A stretch of 25,933 nucleotides of DNA, from positions 1-25,933 of the forward strand of contig JBKJPW010000107.1 of NCBI GenBank assembly GCA_046594225.1. Reading direction: 5' to 3'. The notes beneath the pieces were generated by a model that was given only the letters and a program-made list of their open reading frames with translations, made no database searches and had not been told where the DNA came from. Below, piece by piece: positions 1 through 7,655 of this stretch. The first letter of the stretch is position 1; each line of letters starts with the position of its first letter. Source of the DNA: UBA4416 sp046594225. Lineage in GTDB: Bacteria; Bacteroidota; Bacteroidia; B-17B0; Aurantibacillaceae. Made by a program: the position numbers and the translations under genes.

Positions 1-165
1 AGGAATTAACAATCCTTTTTTTGCAGACGCTCCTAAAGAAGATACATCAACATCTAACATAGCGCTTACATGTGGCGTAAAACTACTCGTTGCACTAACA
101 CCAACATTTTGAGAAAAATAGGAGAAAGAAAAAATAACCAACAAAAATGTTATGTAAGGTTTCAT
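1..165 (-). CDS. Secreted protein, N-terminal part (runs off the left edge)
   Basis: The first 55 codons of a minus-strand gene whose rest lies outside the window. It opens with a signal peptide (MKPYITFLLVIFSFSYFSQ), then QNVGVSATSSFTPHVSAMLD and a KGLLIP motif at residues 50-55. This layout (signal peptide, QNVG, SAMLD, KGLL[IV]P) is the same as the start of the large secreted protein at 8326-10869, so the two are probably paralogues of one family of long repeat-bearing surface proteins. The full length and C-terminus cannot be seen. The ATG at 165-163 directly precedes a normal signal peptide, which supports that start. Confidence 0.75.
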   Translation of the reverse strand, partial: MKPYITFLLVIFSFSYFSQNVGVSATSSFTPHVSAMLDVDVSSLGASAKKGLLIP

Positions 166-341
166 GACTAGTTCCCTTTTTTTAAGTTGTATATTGTTGT
201 AAATGAAATAATTATTTTTTTGTCGCACGAAAATAAGAATAAAACTTATCTATGTAACAAATATTTACTTTTTGGTTGTTAAAAAAGACCTTTTAATGGC
301 AATAATATCTGATTTATCGAACAACTATGTATCTAATTTGT

Positions 342-1379
342 TTAGGTTTGTAGTACCTGCATCATGGCTTTGGCTTTTAGCATACATTCTTCATATTCAT
401 CTTCTGGGTTACACAAGGCAGTAATGGCACTTCCTACAGTAAAACTTAAATAATGTGTTTTATCATCGTAAAAAATACTTCTTATTAAAACACTTAAATC
501 AAAATCGCCTTTTTCATCTATATAACCTAAAGCTCCCGAATATGGCCCACGATTATAGACTTCATAATCGTCTATGAGTTGCATAGCTCTTATTTTAGGA
601 GCACCAGTCATGCTTGCCATCGGAAAAGTGGCCTGTATAATATCGTTAAAAGATGTATTATCCTTTAAATCACAACTTACTGTACTTACCATTTGATGAA
701 CTTGTTGGTATGATTCAATATCACATAATTTTTTAACGGTAACACTTCCTTTTTTTGCAATGCGAGATAAATCATTTCTTACAACATCCACAATCATTAC
801 ATTTTCGGTACGTTCTTTTAAATTTAATCTGAGGCTTTCTTTAATAGCAACGTCTTCATCCTCTGTTAAACCACGCTTTGCGGTCCCTTTAATTGGCTTG
901 GTTATTAAAGTATTTCCTTTTTTGGTTAAAAATAATTCAGGACTCGATGAGATGATGTATTGTTTATCAAATTTTGCTAAAGCAGAGTAGGGGGCATTAC
1001 TGATGGCATTTAGTTTTTGATAAATACTTAATGGATCTATGCTAACATCAAATGCTTCAAACGTCATACAATAATTTATTTCGTAAATATCACCTTGCTG
1101 TATATGATGTTTTAAAGCATTTACGTTTTTTATATAATCTTCTTTAGTAACGGTGGCCTTAATGTTTATAGTCTGTAATGGTTTTATATCATCAAAAATT
1201 ATTTCATCAAAATTTATTTCTTTCTCAACATCAATAAATAATTGTTTCGGAAATTGAAGTGGGTTGTTACTTTTCTCACTAAAAAACTCTATTTCATTCT
1301 TTAAATCATAGTTTAAAAAACATATTTGAGCTTTTGAATTGTTAAAATTAGTAAATGGTTTTAGGTTAGACACCATCAT
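342..1379 (-). CDS. pabB: Aminodeoxychorismate synthase component I (short PabB)
   Basis: Converts chorismate and amide-derived ammonia to 4-amino-4-deoxychorismate, the precursor of p-aminobenzoate and folate; cytoplasmic. The 345 residues cover the chorismate-binding domain. PIKGT at 162-166 carries the Lys typical of PabB, where anthranilate synthases usually have PIAGT. ENVMIVDVVRNDLSR lies at 192-206, MTGAPK at 257-262 and RGPYSGALGY at 277-286. The protein is about 100 residues shorter at the N-terminus than E. coli PabB, as is common for Bacteroidota short forms. No glutaminase subunit (pabA) or aminodeoxychorismate lyase (pabC) is adjacent, so the amidotransferase partner must be elsewhere. 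The start is MM; either Met is possible. Other chorismate-utilising enzymes of the family remain possible but the PIKGT motif argues for PabB. Confidence 0.88.
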   Translation of the reverse strand: MMVSNLKPFTNFNNSKAQICFLNYDLKNEIEFFSEKSNNPLQFPKQLFIDVEKEINFDEIIFDDIKPLQTINIKATVTKEDYIKNVNALKHHIQQGDIYEINYCMTFEAFDVSIDPLSIYQKLNAISNAPYSALAKFDKQYIISSSPELFLTKKGNTLITKPIKGTAKRGLTEDEDVAIKESLRLNLKERTENVMIVDVVRNDLSRIAKKGSVTVKKLCDIESYQQVHQMVSTVSCDLKDNTSFNDIIQATFPMASMTGAPKIRAMQLIDDYEVYNRGPYSGALGYIDEKGDFDLSVLIRSIFYDDKTHYLSFTVGSAITALCNPEDEYEECMLKAKAMMQVLQT

Positions 1380-1620
1380 TTTATGCTGAAAGCCTATTTT
1401 ATTGGAGTTTGAGTAAAATAAACTAAAATAACTGTACTTTTTTAGATATGTATTTATTGAGTGAATGGCCTTATGTATTTAGTAAACAAATAGTTTAGTA
1501 ACAGACCCAAAAATACAGAATATAATTGTTTATCCACGTAATACTGGGTTTTGTAATGTTTTTTTTAATAAATCATAGAAATGTTAAATATGTAAGATTT
1601 TCTTTTAAAATGCTCATTTA
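1380..1620. other. AT-rich intergenic region between divergent genes
   Basis: This lies between the start of pabB (minus) and the promoter of the 1692 gene (plus). It is strongly AT-rich and has no ORF of note. On the minus strand there is one TAnnTTTG-like box (TATTTTTG, 1515-1508) that could serve pabB, but no matching upstream TTTG is visible at the expected distance. I see no repeat or RNA gene. Confidence 0.4.
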
Positions 1621-1651
1621 TTTGCAATTATCAGAAATCTCACTAACTTTG
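1621..1651 (+). promoter_or_regulatory. Bacteroidota-type promoter for the 1692-4204 gene set
   Basis: TTTG at 1621-1624 and TAACTTTG at 1644-1651 are separated by 19 nt. This matches the Bacteroidota vegetative promoter form (TTTG, about 19 nt, TAnnTTTG). Transcription would start near 1657-1660, giving a leader of about 30-35 nt before the ATG at 1692. It is the best promoter match I found in the window. Confidence 0.65.
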
Positions 1652-1691
1652 GTATAACGCTTTTTACAAACTTTTTACAAAATATTATAAG

Positions 1692-2126
1692 ATGAATTCG
1701 ATAAAAAAAATAATACTATTTTTTGTTTTGTTTCTGATGCAAAATTTAATTATTGGGCAAGTACAATCAACTAATGTTGCATCTTCTGTAAATCCTCAAA
1801 CTGTACAAAATATATCACCTGTAAATGCAGTTGCTTTACCTACTATTAATACTTCTGCAACAACCGGAACTATTTCAACTCCTGAAAATCAAGGTTTAAC
1901 TAAGTATGATGAAAATGGAAACATAATTAATACTTTAGTAGTAAGAGAAAATCTTGATTTAATTAAAAAAGTAGCGATTTCGGCCGATTCTTTAGATGAG
2001 GGGACAAATAACCCAACTACAAGTGGCATGACACTAATGTATATATACGATAAAATAATCTATACTAAGGTTCAAAAAACTGGAGTAACAACTCTTTCAA
2101 TTATTTATACGCCAAAGCAAAATTAA
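1692..2126 (+). CDS. Small exported protein of unknown function
   Basis: 144 residues. A signal peptide covers about residues 1-22 (KKIILFFVLFLMQNLIIGQ), followed by a low-complexity Ser/Thr/Asn/Val-rich stretch to about residue 60. The C-terminal half is more ordered and contains DENGNIINTLVV and ends in a beta-rich SIIYTPKQN. I recognise no known domain and there is no T9SS sorting tail. It is the first gene after a good promoter and is 5 bp upstream of the T9SS cargo gene at 2132, so the two are almost certainly cotranscribed. The protein is probably periplasmic or outer-membrane associated. Confidence 0.7.
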   Translation: MNSIKKIILFFVLFLMQNLIIGQVQSTNVASSVNPQTVQNISPVNAVALPTINTSATTGTISTPENQGLTKYDENGNIINTLVVRENLDLIKKVAISADSLDEGTNNPTTSGMTLMYIYDKIIYTKVQKTGVTTLSIIYTPKQN

Positions 2127-2131
2127 TAACT

Positions 2132-3574
2132 ATGAAAATTTTAATTATTTTATTTTTTATGTTAGCGCCTTTCATTATTAATGCACAGGGCTCTACGTGC
2201 GCAGGAGCTACTAATTTGGGTACACCCACAACAGCTACAACATGTGTTAATCCTACTGACTTTGCACAAAATGCTGGTGGTATGTGTACAGGGACAGCTG
2301 GTATGGGTTATTCCAATTACTATTACAAATTCTGTACAGATGCCTCTAATACCTGTGTAAACTTTAATATCAATGTTAGCTCATCAGCTGAATGGATGGC
2401 TGCCTTATATACTGCTGGTTGCGCATTGGTTGGTGGTTCTGTTATATGTAATACCATTGGTGGTGGTTCAACTGGTGGGGCTGGATTCTGGTCAACAGCT
2501 GGTAATGATCCTGGGGTAAATTTAACAACTGCCAATACTTGCTATGTTTTACGTATGCAAGTTAATGATGCTTATGCCTCTTCACTGAATTTTTGTTATT
2601 ATGCAGAAGTCCCTCCTAATGATGCATGTGCAGGTGCTATTGGTATTGATGCAACTCCTGATAATTATAATAACGCTTGCGCAACTGAAGGCGCAACTGA
2701 CCCTGCTCCAGCACAACTATGTGCTGGCTCCCTCGAAAATACGGTTTGGTATCAGTTCACAGCAGCAAATCCTTGTGGCTCCCCATGTAATGTTGTAATT
2801 ACAACTGCAAACATTGATTGTGCAGGTGGAGGAGAGGGATTTCAAATTGGATATTTTAGTGGTACATGTGGCAGTTTAACTAACTTAGGTTGCGCAAATG
2901 GATCTGGCGGGAGCGTTTCTGCAACTTTAGCAAATGCAACACCTGGTGCATCCTATTATGTTGCTTTGGACGGAAATGGAGGTGCAAACTGTTATTATGA
3001 TATTTCTGCTACTAATACAGTTCTGTTGCCAGTTGAGATGATTTATTTTAGAGGGGAAGTTGATGATAAACGAAATGCTCAAATACAGTGGAAAACTGCT
3101 AGCGAGAATCATACATCACATTTTCAGGTAATGCGTAGCCATGATGCTATAAAATATGACTTAGTAGGCAGTGTTTCTGCTCAAAATATTGTAACGGGTG
3201 GAGAATATCGTTTAAATGATTCACAAAAATTAGAAACTGGAGTTACATACTATAAGTTAGTTCAATTTGATTTAAATGGAAGTTCTAAAGAATATGATCC
3301 AGTTGCTATAGTTGCCAAGGCTAGTATTGAGGATGTGACTATATTGCCAAATCCTGTTAATGATGAAGTGAGTGTTTTCTTTAACGCTACAAAATCAGGA
3401 CAGGCAAATATGGTAATTACCAATATGTTAGGTCAAGTGGTTGTTGATAAGTCTATTGATATTACAAATGGTGGTAATTCATTACAATTTGATTTTTCTG
3501 AATTTCAGAAAGGCTTGTATTTTGGCAGAATTTATATGGATAATGATGTCGTGAGTTTGAAATTTATAAAATAA
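2132..3574 (+). CDS. T9SS cargo protein with Cys-rich repeats and type A sorting domain
   Basis: 480 residues. The signal peptide spans about 1-18 (ends INAQ). Two Cys-rich beta domains follow (about 20-165 and 166-300), each opening with a Cys-Ala-Gly-Ala type motif (STCAGATNLG; NDACAGAIGI) and rich in Gly, Thr and paired cysteines, as is usual in Bacteroidota surface proteins. LLPVEMIYFRG near 302 starts the linker domain often seen before the sorting tail. The final 75-80 residues (from ILPNPVNDEVSV) form a type A C-terminal sorting domain, with LGQVV and a C-terminal SLKFIK strand. The protein should be exported through the outer membrane by T9SS, then cleaved and anchored or released. 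The ligand is unknown. It follows the 1692 gene by 5 bp and precedes the membrane protein at 3599. Confidence 0.85.
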   Translation: MKILIILFFMLAPFIINAQGSTCAGATNLGTPTTATTCVNPTDFAQNAGGMCTGTAGMGYSNYYYKFCTDASNTCVNFNINVSSSAEWMAALYTAGCALVGGSVICNTIGGGSTGGAGFWSTAGNDPGVNLTTANTCYVLRMQVNDAYASSLNFCYYAEVPPNDACAGAIGIDATPDNYNNACATEGATDPAPAQLCAGSLENTVWYQFTAANPCGSPCNVVITTANIDCAGGGEGFQIGYFSGTCGSLTNLGCANGSGGSVSATLANATPGASYYVALDGNGGANCYYDISATNTVLLPVEMIYFRGEVDDKRNAQIQWKTASENHTSHFQVMRSHDAIKYDLVGSVSAQNIVTGGEYRLNDSQKLETGVTYYKLVQFDLNGSSKEYDPVAIVAKASIEDVTILPNPVNDEVSVFFNATKSGQANMVITNMLGQVVVDKSIDITNGGNSLQFDFSEFQKGLYFGRIYMDNDVVSLKFIK

Positions 3575-3598
3575 TTTTTTTATGGTTGATTTACTAAA

Positions 3599-4204
3599 TT
3601 GAGATTATTCCCTTTTTATTTTATAGCATTTATTGAAGGTTCTTCACTGATGAGCCTTCAACTTATAACATCACGAATTATTTCTGCTGGGTATGGAGTA
3701 ACCATGGATGTATGGGCCATACTTATTGCTTTAACATTGGCAGGCCTTGCTGGTGGATATTTTACTGGTGGATATTTAACGCGTTCAAAAATTAACTTAT
3801 TAACTTCATTCAATATTATTGCAAGTATTGCAACCTTATTTTCATTTATACTTCCATTTTTTGGATTTATTTTTATCCAAAAACTTCTTGAGTTTCAAGC
3901 CAATTTAGGTTTAGTTTTGTACTGTTTATTATTTGTTTTTCCGTTAGTATTTATGTATGGTATATTTTCGCCTATTGTCATTGAATTGTTAACTCAGGTT
4001 GATACTCACCAAAAACATGGAAGTATTGCAGGCAAGATATATTCTATTTCAACATATGGCGGGATTACTGGAACTTTTTTGTTTGGACTTTATATTATAC
4101 CTTTTTACGGCATAAGAAACGCTTGCATTATTATGGGTCTTCTAATGTTATTGGCAATAATAATTTTTTCAAGAAAAACGAGGATTACTTCATCCTTTTC
4201 TTAG
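3599..4204 (+). CDS. Integral membrane protein related to the membrane half of the 4185-5708 enzyme
   Basis: 201 residues, almost wholly hydrophobic with about six transmembrane segments. FYFIAFIEG at the start, AGGYFTGGYL near residue 55 and GKIYSISTYGG near 150 match FYIAFVEG, ATGYWAGGWL and SKVYGISTIS in the convergent protein at 4185-5708, so the two are paralogues. This one lacks the Rossmann-type catalytic half. The frame is closed by a stop at 3587-3589 and holds no ATG before the conserved FYFIAF segment, so TTG at 3599 is the likely start. It follows the T9SS gene by 24 bp. Its 3' end overlaps the opposing gene by 20 bp. The function is unknown; a partner or regulator of the neighbouring enzyme is an inference. 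Confidence 0.7.
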   Translation: MRLFPFYFIAFIEGSSLMSLQLITSRIISAGYGVTMDVWAILIALTLAGLAGGYFTGGYLTRSKINLLTSFNIIASIATLFSFILPFFGFIFIQKLLEFQANLGLVLYCLLFVFPLVFMYGIFSPIVIELLTQVDTHQKHGSIAGKIYSISTYGGITGTFLFGLYIIPFYGIRNACIIMGLLMLLAIIIFSRKTRITSSFS

Positions 4205-5708
4205 ATTCTCTAATATAACTTTTCCGGAAATAAGAAACAATATCTTTTTGATAAACTTCCAGCATTGGACGGTCATCTGTAAGTATTAATCCTTCTTTAA
4301 AATCAAAATTTCTTAAATCTGAATTGGAACCAGGAAATATTCTATTACCACTTGCATTATATAACGAGTAAGTATTTGTATTAAAATCAAGAATTTTTTT
4401 TGAAGCTATATAAATATAGGGTGAAGGTAAAACGGGTTCTATTTGAGTATTAAGTAAATTAACTTTTAATCCTGCTTCTTGCATAGTTCGACCCAATGAA
4501 CGTATACTATTAATACTTGAACCCTTCTCGGAACTAAATAAATGTAAGACAATAATTCCATTTTCGTTTAGTAACTGGTTCATCTTTTGAAACGATTCCA
4601 ATGTATATACATTTGACGGAATAGTCTCTCCTAATGAAAGATCTAAAACAATTATATCATATTTGTTTTTTGATGTGTTTATGTAATGACGAGCATCATC
4701 AATTACAAGTCTTGTGCCTTTCAAATCGAGACCAAAATACTTAACGGAAGCATTAACCACACGTTCGTCAAGTTCAATAATGTCAACTGGAAAACCCATA
4801 GAGTGCAAATCACGAATGATATTCCCTCCTCCCAAACCTGCTAATAAAACCTTATCCGTTTTGCTCCGGTGTGAAAGAAAATAACAGATAAATTTCACAT
4901 AAGGTAATGATGCATATCCATTATCTCCTAGTGTGGACTGCAATGAATTATTAACGTAAAGCGCTTTAGTTTTTGAAGGGATATCATAAGTTATTTTTAC
5001 TTCTCCTAAAATTCCATTATTCTTATAAAGAGTTTGAGTTCGACTATCATTTTTAATACCTATTTGGTTTCCACTGATATAAAATAAGAGTAAAAGTGGA
5101 ACTGTTAACATGCTAAATAATCTTAAAGAGCTCCATAATTTAGTTTGAGGTAAGAGAATAGCGCCAAAAATACCAATTAGAGAGAAAATAAAAATAGAGG
5201 TTTTAAGTTGCATTGATTCAAGAAAATATAAACCTATGCTAATAGCAGTTATTATAGCAGATATAGTCGAAATTCCATAAACTTTAGAGCTAGCATTTCC
5301 CGAATTAACTCCTGTATTAGAAACTCCTTGTACTATAACTGTTGACAGAATTCCTAGTAATAATAATGGGATAAAAAACACTGGAAGTAATCCCCTTAAA
5401 ATTAACCACTCAAAATTTATTTTAGTATTCTCCTGAAAAGCCCAAAAGGCTATTGAGGGGATGAAATTAATAAATATAATAATAAGTGGTAACAGAATTC
5501 CAATAGCTCGTAACGGCTCTATCTTTTTCACAAGCCAGCCGCCTGCCCAATATCCAGTTGCTAATGAAAACATTGTAATTCCTAAAACAAATGTCCATAC
5601 AGTTAATCCATTTCCGTAGTACGGCACTATAACAGCACCTCCTAGTAATTCAGTCGCCAACACAAGCATTCCCTCAACAAATGCTATATAGAATAGATAA
5701 TAACGCAC
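4185..5708 (-). CDS. Membrane-anchored spermidine-synthase-like (SAM-binding) protein
   Basis: 507 residues. Residues 1 to about 212 form six or seven transmembrane segments. Residues about 225-470 are a spermidine synthase / methyltransferase-like fold. The glycine loop GLGGGN is at 291-296, the acidic ribose-binding strand IIELDERVV at 310-318, DDARHY at 337-342, and the DIIVLDLSLG strand at 351-360, where polyamine synthases usually carry the D-x-x-D-P catalytic segment. That segment is not canonical here, so true aminopropyltransferase activity is uncertain. Fused membrane/spermidine-synthase-like proteins are widespread and mostly uncharacterised. It converges with its shortened paralogue at 3599-4204, overlapping by 20 bp. 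The start MRYYLFYIAF aligns with the start of that paralogue. Confidence 0.8.
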   Translation of the reverse strand: MRYYLFYIAFVEGMLVLATELLGGAVIVPYYGNGLTVWTFVLGITMFSLATGYWAGGWLVKKIEPLRAIGILLPLIIIFINFIPSIAFWAFQENTKINFEWLILRGLLPVFFIPLLLLGILSTVIVQGVSNTGVNSGNASSKVYGISTISAIITAISIGLYFLESMQLKTSIFIFSLIGIFGAILLPQTKLWSSLRLFSMLTVPLLLLFYISGNQIGIKNDSRTQTLYKNNGILGEVKITYDIPSKTKALYVNNSLQSTLGDNGYASLPYVKFICYFLSHRSKTDKVLLAGLGGGNIIRDLHSMGFPVDIIELDERVVNASVKYFGLDLKGTRLVIDDARHYINTSKNKYDIIVLDLSLGETIPSNVYTLESFQKMNQLLNENGIIVLHLFSSEKGSSINSIRSLGRTMQEAGLKVNLLNTQIEPVLPSPYIYIASKKILDFNTNTYSLYNASGNRIFPGSNSDLRNFDFKEGLILTDDRPMLEVYQKDIVSYFRKSYIRESKKRMK

Positions 5709-5849
5709 TAAAATAAAATTTTATTTTTATACAAATCAGTAATTAGGATATAGAACATGTTAAAAGTTTTAAAGTCTAAGTAAAACATATTCTAAATAAC
5801 GTTTTCAATCTACTAATTTATAAAATATAAATATGTGTTCTATATATAT

Positions 5850-6006
5850 TTATGCTAAACTTATCTTTTTTATCTTATTAACCCAATCATCGCCACTATT
5901 TAAACTGCCTACTAACTGTATTTTTTCTCCATTATGTTCATGAAAAATTTCCTGGTACTTAGTACCAATTTCATAAATGGTTTCTAAACAATCAGCTGTA
6001 AAAGCT
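5850..6006 (-). pseudogene. hemH: Detached hemH 3' tail, copy A
   Basis: The reverse complement reads in frame for 51 codons and a stop, from AFTADCLETIYEIG to DDWVNKIKKISLA. It matches residues 287 to the end of the intact ferrochelatase at 12486-13499. Over the 126 nt equivalent to 12517-12642 I count about 10 mismatches by eye. Homology stops at 6006, where the flank becomes unrelated; 17 bp further lies the fic stop codon. The last codons (NKIKKISLA) differ from hemH (ETIKKITIG). With no start or active-site region it cannot encode ferrochelatase. It is the copy farthest from hemH, so by simple stacking it would be the oldest tail. Confidence 0.9.
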
Positions 6007-6023
6007 CCTTAATTAGTTGAGGT

Positions 6024-7061
6024 TTAAAAATAATTTTGCACGGCAAATTGGTATTGGTTTATAAAAATATCTTTAAAGGCCGATATATTATTAAGTTCAT
6101 AAAACAGCAAAATGGCTTTTTTATAATCTGTTGCACTAACACTCCTAAAAGATAGCGGACAATTATGGTTGCTCATTAAAACCGCATTACCTGTAAGGCG
6201 TGCAGTGCGCTTGTTACCATCTTCAAATGGTTGTATGTAGCTAATGAGTAAAATAGTTAAAAATGCTTTTTCAAAATCGGTTTGCTTGTTGTTAATTAAG
6301 TCACAAAGTTTTTCTAAAGCCTCCTGAATAATAAATTCGTTATCAGGCGGTAAATATTTAGTACCTGTAATGCGCACAAGATGTTTGCGTAATTTTTTTG
6401 AAATACCCATTTTTTGAGTAAGCAGGGTATGTATATCAATTATTTTACCAATGGCTAATTCATTATACAAATCTTTGTTGTTAAAGGTGTACTCAATAGC
6501 TGTTTTATGATTAAGCAACATTTGAGTGTCTTCTTTAGAATGGTTTGGGGCAATTATATTATGCTTTAGTAATTGCTCCGTATCAAGTAAATCATATGTA
6601 TTACCTTCAATTTGAGATGATTTCCACGAAAGTTCAATCATTAAACGCTCAAACTCTTTTGTGTAATGAATAGTAGAAGCTTTTTTTATTTTTTTTTGAA
6701 AATCAGTTTTTAATGCACTTAAAAATTTTAACTCATTTTTTGTAAATATTTCAATGCCAGAAATCGTTTCAATAATATTTGGATTGTAAAGTTCGATAAT
6801 GTTACGGTCATCTATATCTACTTTAAAAAATGAATCAACATCAATTTTGGCAGTTAGCATATTATGCAAATTTGGCATATATTTAAGACTTGGCCCTTTA
6901 CCTATGGGCGCAATACTGCCTTTAGCTTTTAGTTTTGCTAGTGCGCGATTGAGGGTTGGAATAGATAATTTTTCGGAAATCAAATTTTGAATCTCTGAAA
7001 TACTAATTGGACCATTTTGAAAAATGATCCTAAAAATTTCCTGTTCCCTGTTTTGAGTCAT
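6024..7061 (-). CDS. Fic-family protein with N-terminal winged helix, catalytic His replaced by Gln
   Basis: About 345 residues from the chosen ATG (7061). Residue numbers here count from an in-frame upstream ATG at 7100. A winged-helix DNA-binding domain spans about 14-80. The inhibitory motif [ST]xxxE[GN] appears as SSQIEGN at 161-167. The Fic loop is QPFEDGNKR at 290-298, where H-P-F-x-[DE]-G-N-[GK]-R is usual. The codon is CAA, so the His that deprotonates the target hydroxyl in AMPylation is missing while the phosphate-binding residues remain. Many Fic proteins transfer AMP to proteins and act as toxins or regulators; this one may have lost or altered that chemistry. I chose 7061 because the upstream 13 codons are made of operator repeats. 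The gene sits between hemH tails A and B. Confidence 0.85.
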   Translation of the reverse strand: MTQNREQEIFRIIFQNGPISISEIQNLISEKLSIPTLNRALAKLKAKGSIAPIGKGPSLKYMPNLHNMLTAKIDVDSFFKVDIDDRNIIELYNPNIIETISGIEIFTKNELKFLSALKTDFQKKIKKASTIHYTKEFERLMIELSWKSSQIEGNTYDLLDTEQLLKHNIIAPNHSKEDTQMLLNHKTAIEYTFNNKDLYNELAIGKIIDIHTLLTQKMGISKKLRKHLVRITGTKYLPPDNEFIIQEALEKLCDLINNKQTDFEKAFLTILLISYIQPFEDGNKRTARLTGNAVLMSNHNCPLSFRSVSATDYKKAILLFYELNNISAFKDIFINQYQFAVQNYF

Positions 7062-7065
7062 AATA

Positions 7066-7136
7066 AATAATCCTATCACAAATATAGTAATTCCTATCAT
7101 TTTGATAGGTTATTTGTGTTTTTTGATAGGATTATT
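7066..7136. promoter_or_regulatory. Nested inverted repeats, probable autoregulatory operator of fic
   Basis: Three dyads share one centre. Outer arms are AATAATCCTATCA (7066-7078) and TGATAGGATTATT (7124-7136). Middle arms are CACAAATA (7077-7084) and TATTTGTG (7111-7118). Inner arms are CCTATCA (7093-7099) and TGATAGG (7103-7109) with a TTT loop. All arms are perfect as read. The block holds four copies of the heptamer CCTATCA/TGATAGG and overlaps the presumed fic promoter. The winged-helix domain of the Fic protein is the obvious candidate ligand. Confidence 0.75.
7079..7086 (-). promoter_or_regulatory. Possible -7 box of the fic promoter
   Basis: On the minus strand TATATTTG fits TAnnTTTG and lies 17 nt before the ATG at 7061. 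That would give a very short leader. It sits within the inverted repeats, so a bound repressor would block it. No TTTG is visible about 19 nt upstream, which weakens the call. Confidence 0.45.
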
Positions 7137-7197
7137 CTGCGGAGAATAATTTTGTTAAACTCTGATGCACACGTAGAATAATGTTAAATGACAGTAG

Positions 7198-7291
7198 CTA
7201 TTTTAAAGTCATTTTCTTAATCGTCTCCACCCAATCATCGCCGCTATTTAAACTCTCCACTAATTGTATTAATTTCATAAATGGTTTCTAA
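7198..7291 (-). pseudogene. hemH: Detached hemH 3' tail, copy B, with an internal deletion
   Basis: 7210-7270 matches the last part of hemH (TTCTTAATCGTCTCCACCC and onward on the plus strand), and 7271-7291 matches hemH 12603-12623. The 44 nt equivalent to hemH 12559-12602 are missing, so the frame is broken. On the stop side it reads TIKKMTLK and a stop, unlike the other three tails. The inner end breaks at the same place as copy C (equivalent to 12623). It separates the fic promoter from the mntA-hepT pair. Confidence 0.88.
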
Positions 7292-7340
7292 ATAGTTGTT
7301 TTATCGTTTTCTAAATATTTTTTCTCAAGCTAAAAAAATG

Positions 7341-7348
7341 TATATTTG
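7341..7348 (+). promoter_or_regulatory. Possible -7 box of mntA-hepT
   Basis: TATATTTG fits TAnnTTTG and ends 13 nt before the ATG at 7362, so the transcript would be almost leaderless. This spacing resembles that of the fic promoter. It also argues that the in-frame ATG at 7296, upstream of the box, is not the start. No clear upstream TTTG is seen. Confidence 0.45.
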
Positions 7349-7361
7349 TTATATGTTCCCA

Positions 7362-7655
7362 ATGAAAAACTATAAAAATGATATCGAAATACTTTGTAGA
7401 AAACACAAAGTAAAACGCCTATACATTTTTGGTTCAGCTCTTACAGAAAAATTTAACGAAAAAAGCGATATTGATTTAATTGTTGATTTCGATTCAGTAG
7501 ATTTAAATAACTATGCTGATAATTATTTTGATTTAAAATTTTCTTTGCAAAACTTATTACACCGAACGATAGATCTTTTAGAAGAGCAAGCCATTAAAAA
7601 TCCATATTTCAAAAGGGCTGTAAACGAACAAAGGCAATTGGTTTATGGATATTGA
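7362..7655 (+). CDS. mntA: MntA-type nucleotidyltransferase antitoxin
   Basis: 97 residues from ATG 7362 (the frame is open back to 7296). It is a minimal nucleotidyltransferase: IFGSALTEKF gives GS at 24-25, then ten residues, then D36-I-D38, the GSX10DXD metal and nucleotide-binding motif of MntA. A third acidic residue, D71 in RTIDLL, is in the expected place. In characterised MntA-HepT systems this enzyme AMPylates a Tyr in the HEPN toxin and neutralises it. The gene overlaps hepT by 11 bp, which implies translational coupling. It lies directly inside hemH tail B. The assignment rests on the motif plus the partner gene. Confidence 0.88.
   Translation: MKNYKNDIEILCRKHKVKRLYIFGSALTEKFNEKSDIDLIVDFDSVDLNNYADNYFDLKFSLQNLLHRTIDLLEEQAIKNPYFKRAVNEQRQLVYGY

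Noticed and set aside
7062..7100. Upstream ATG (7100) as start of the fic gene
   Set aside because: The 13 extra codons come from the operator repeats and overlap the presumed -7 box; the Met at 7061 directly precedes the winged-helix domain.
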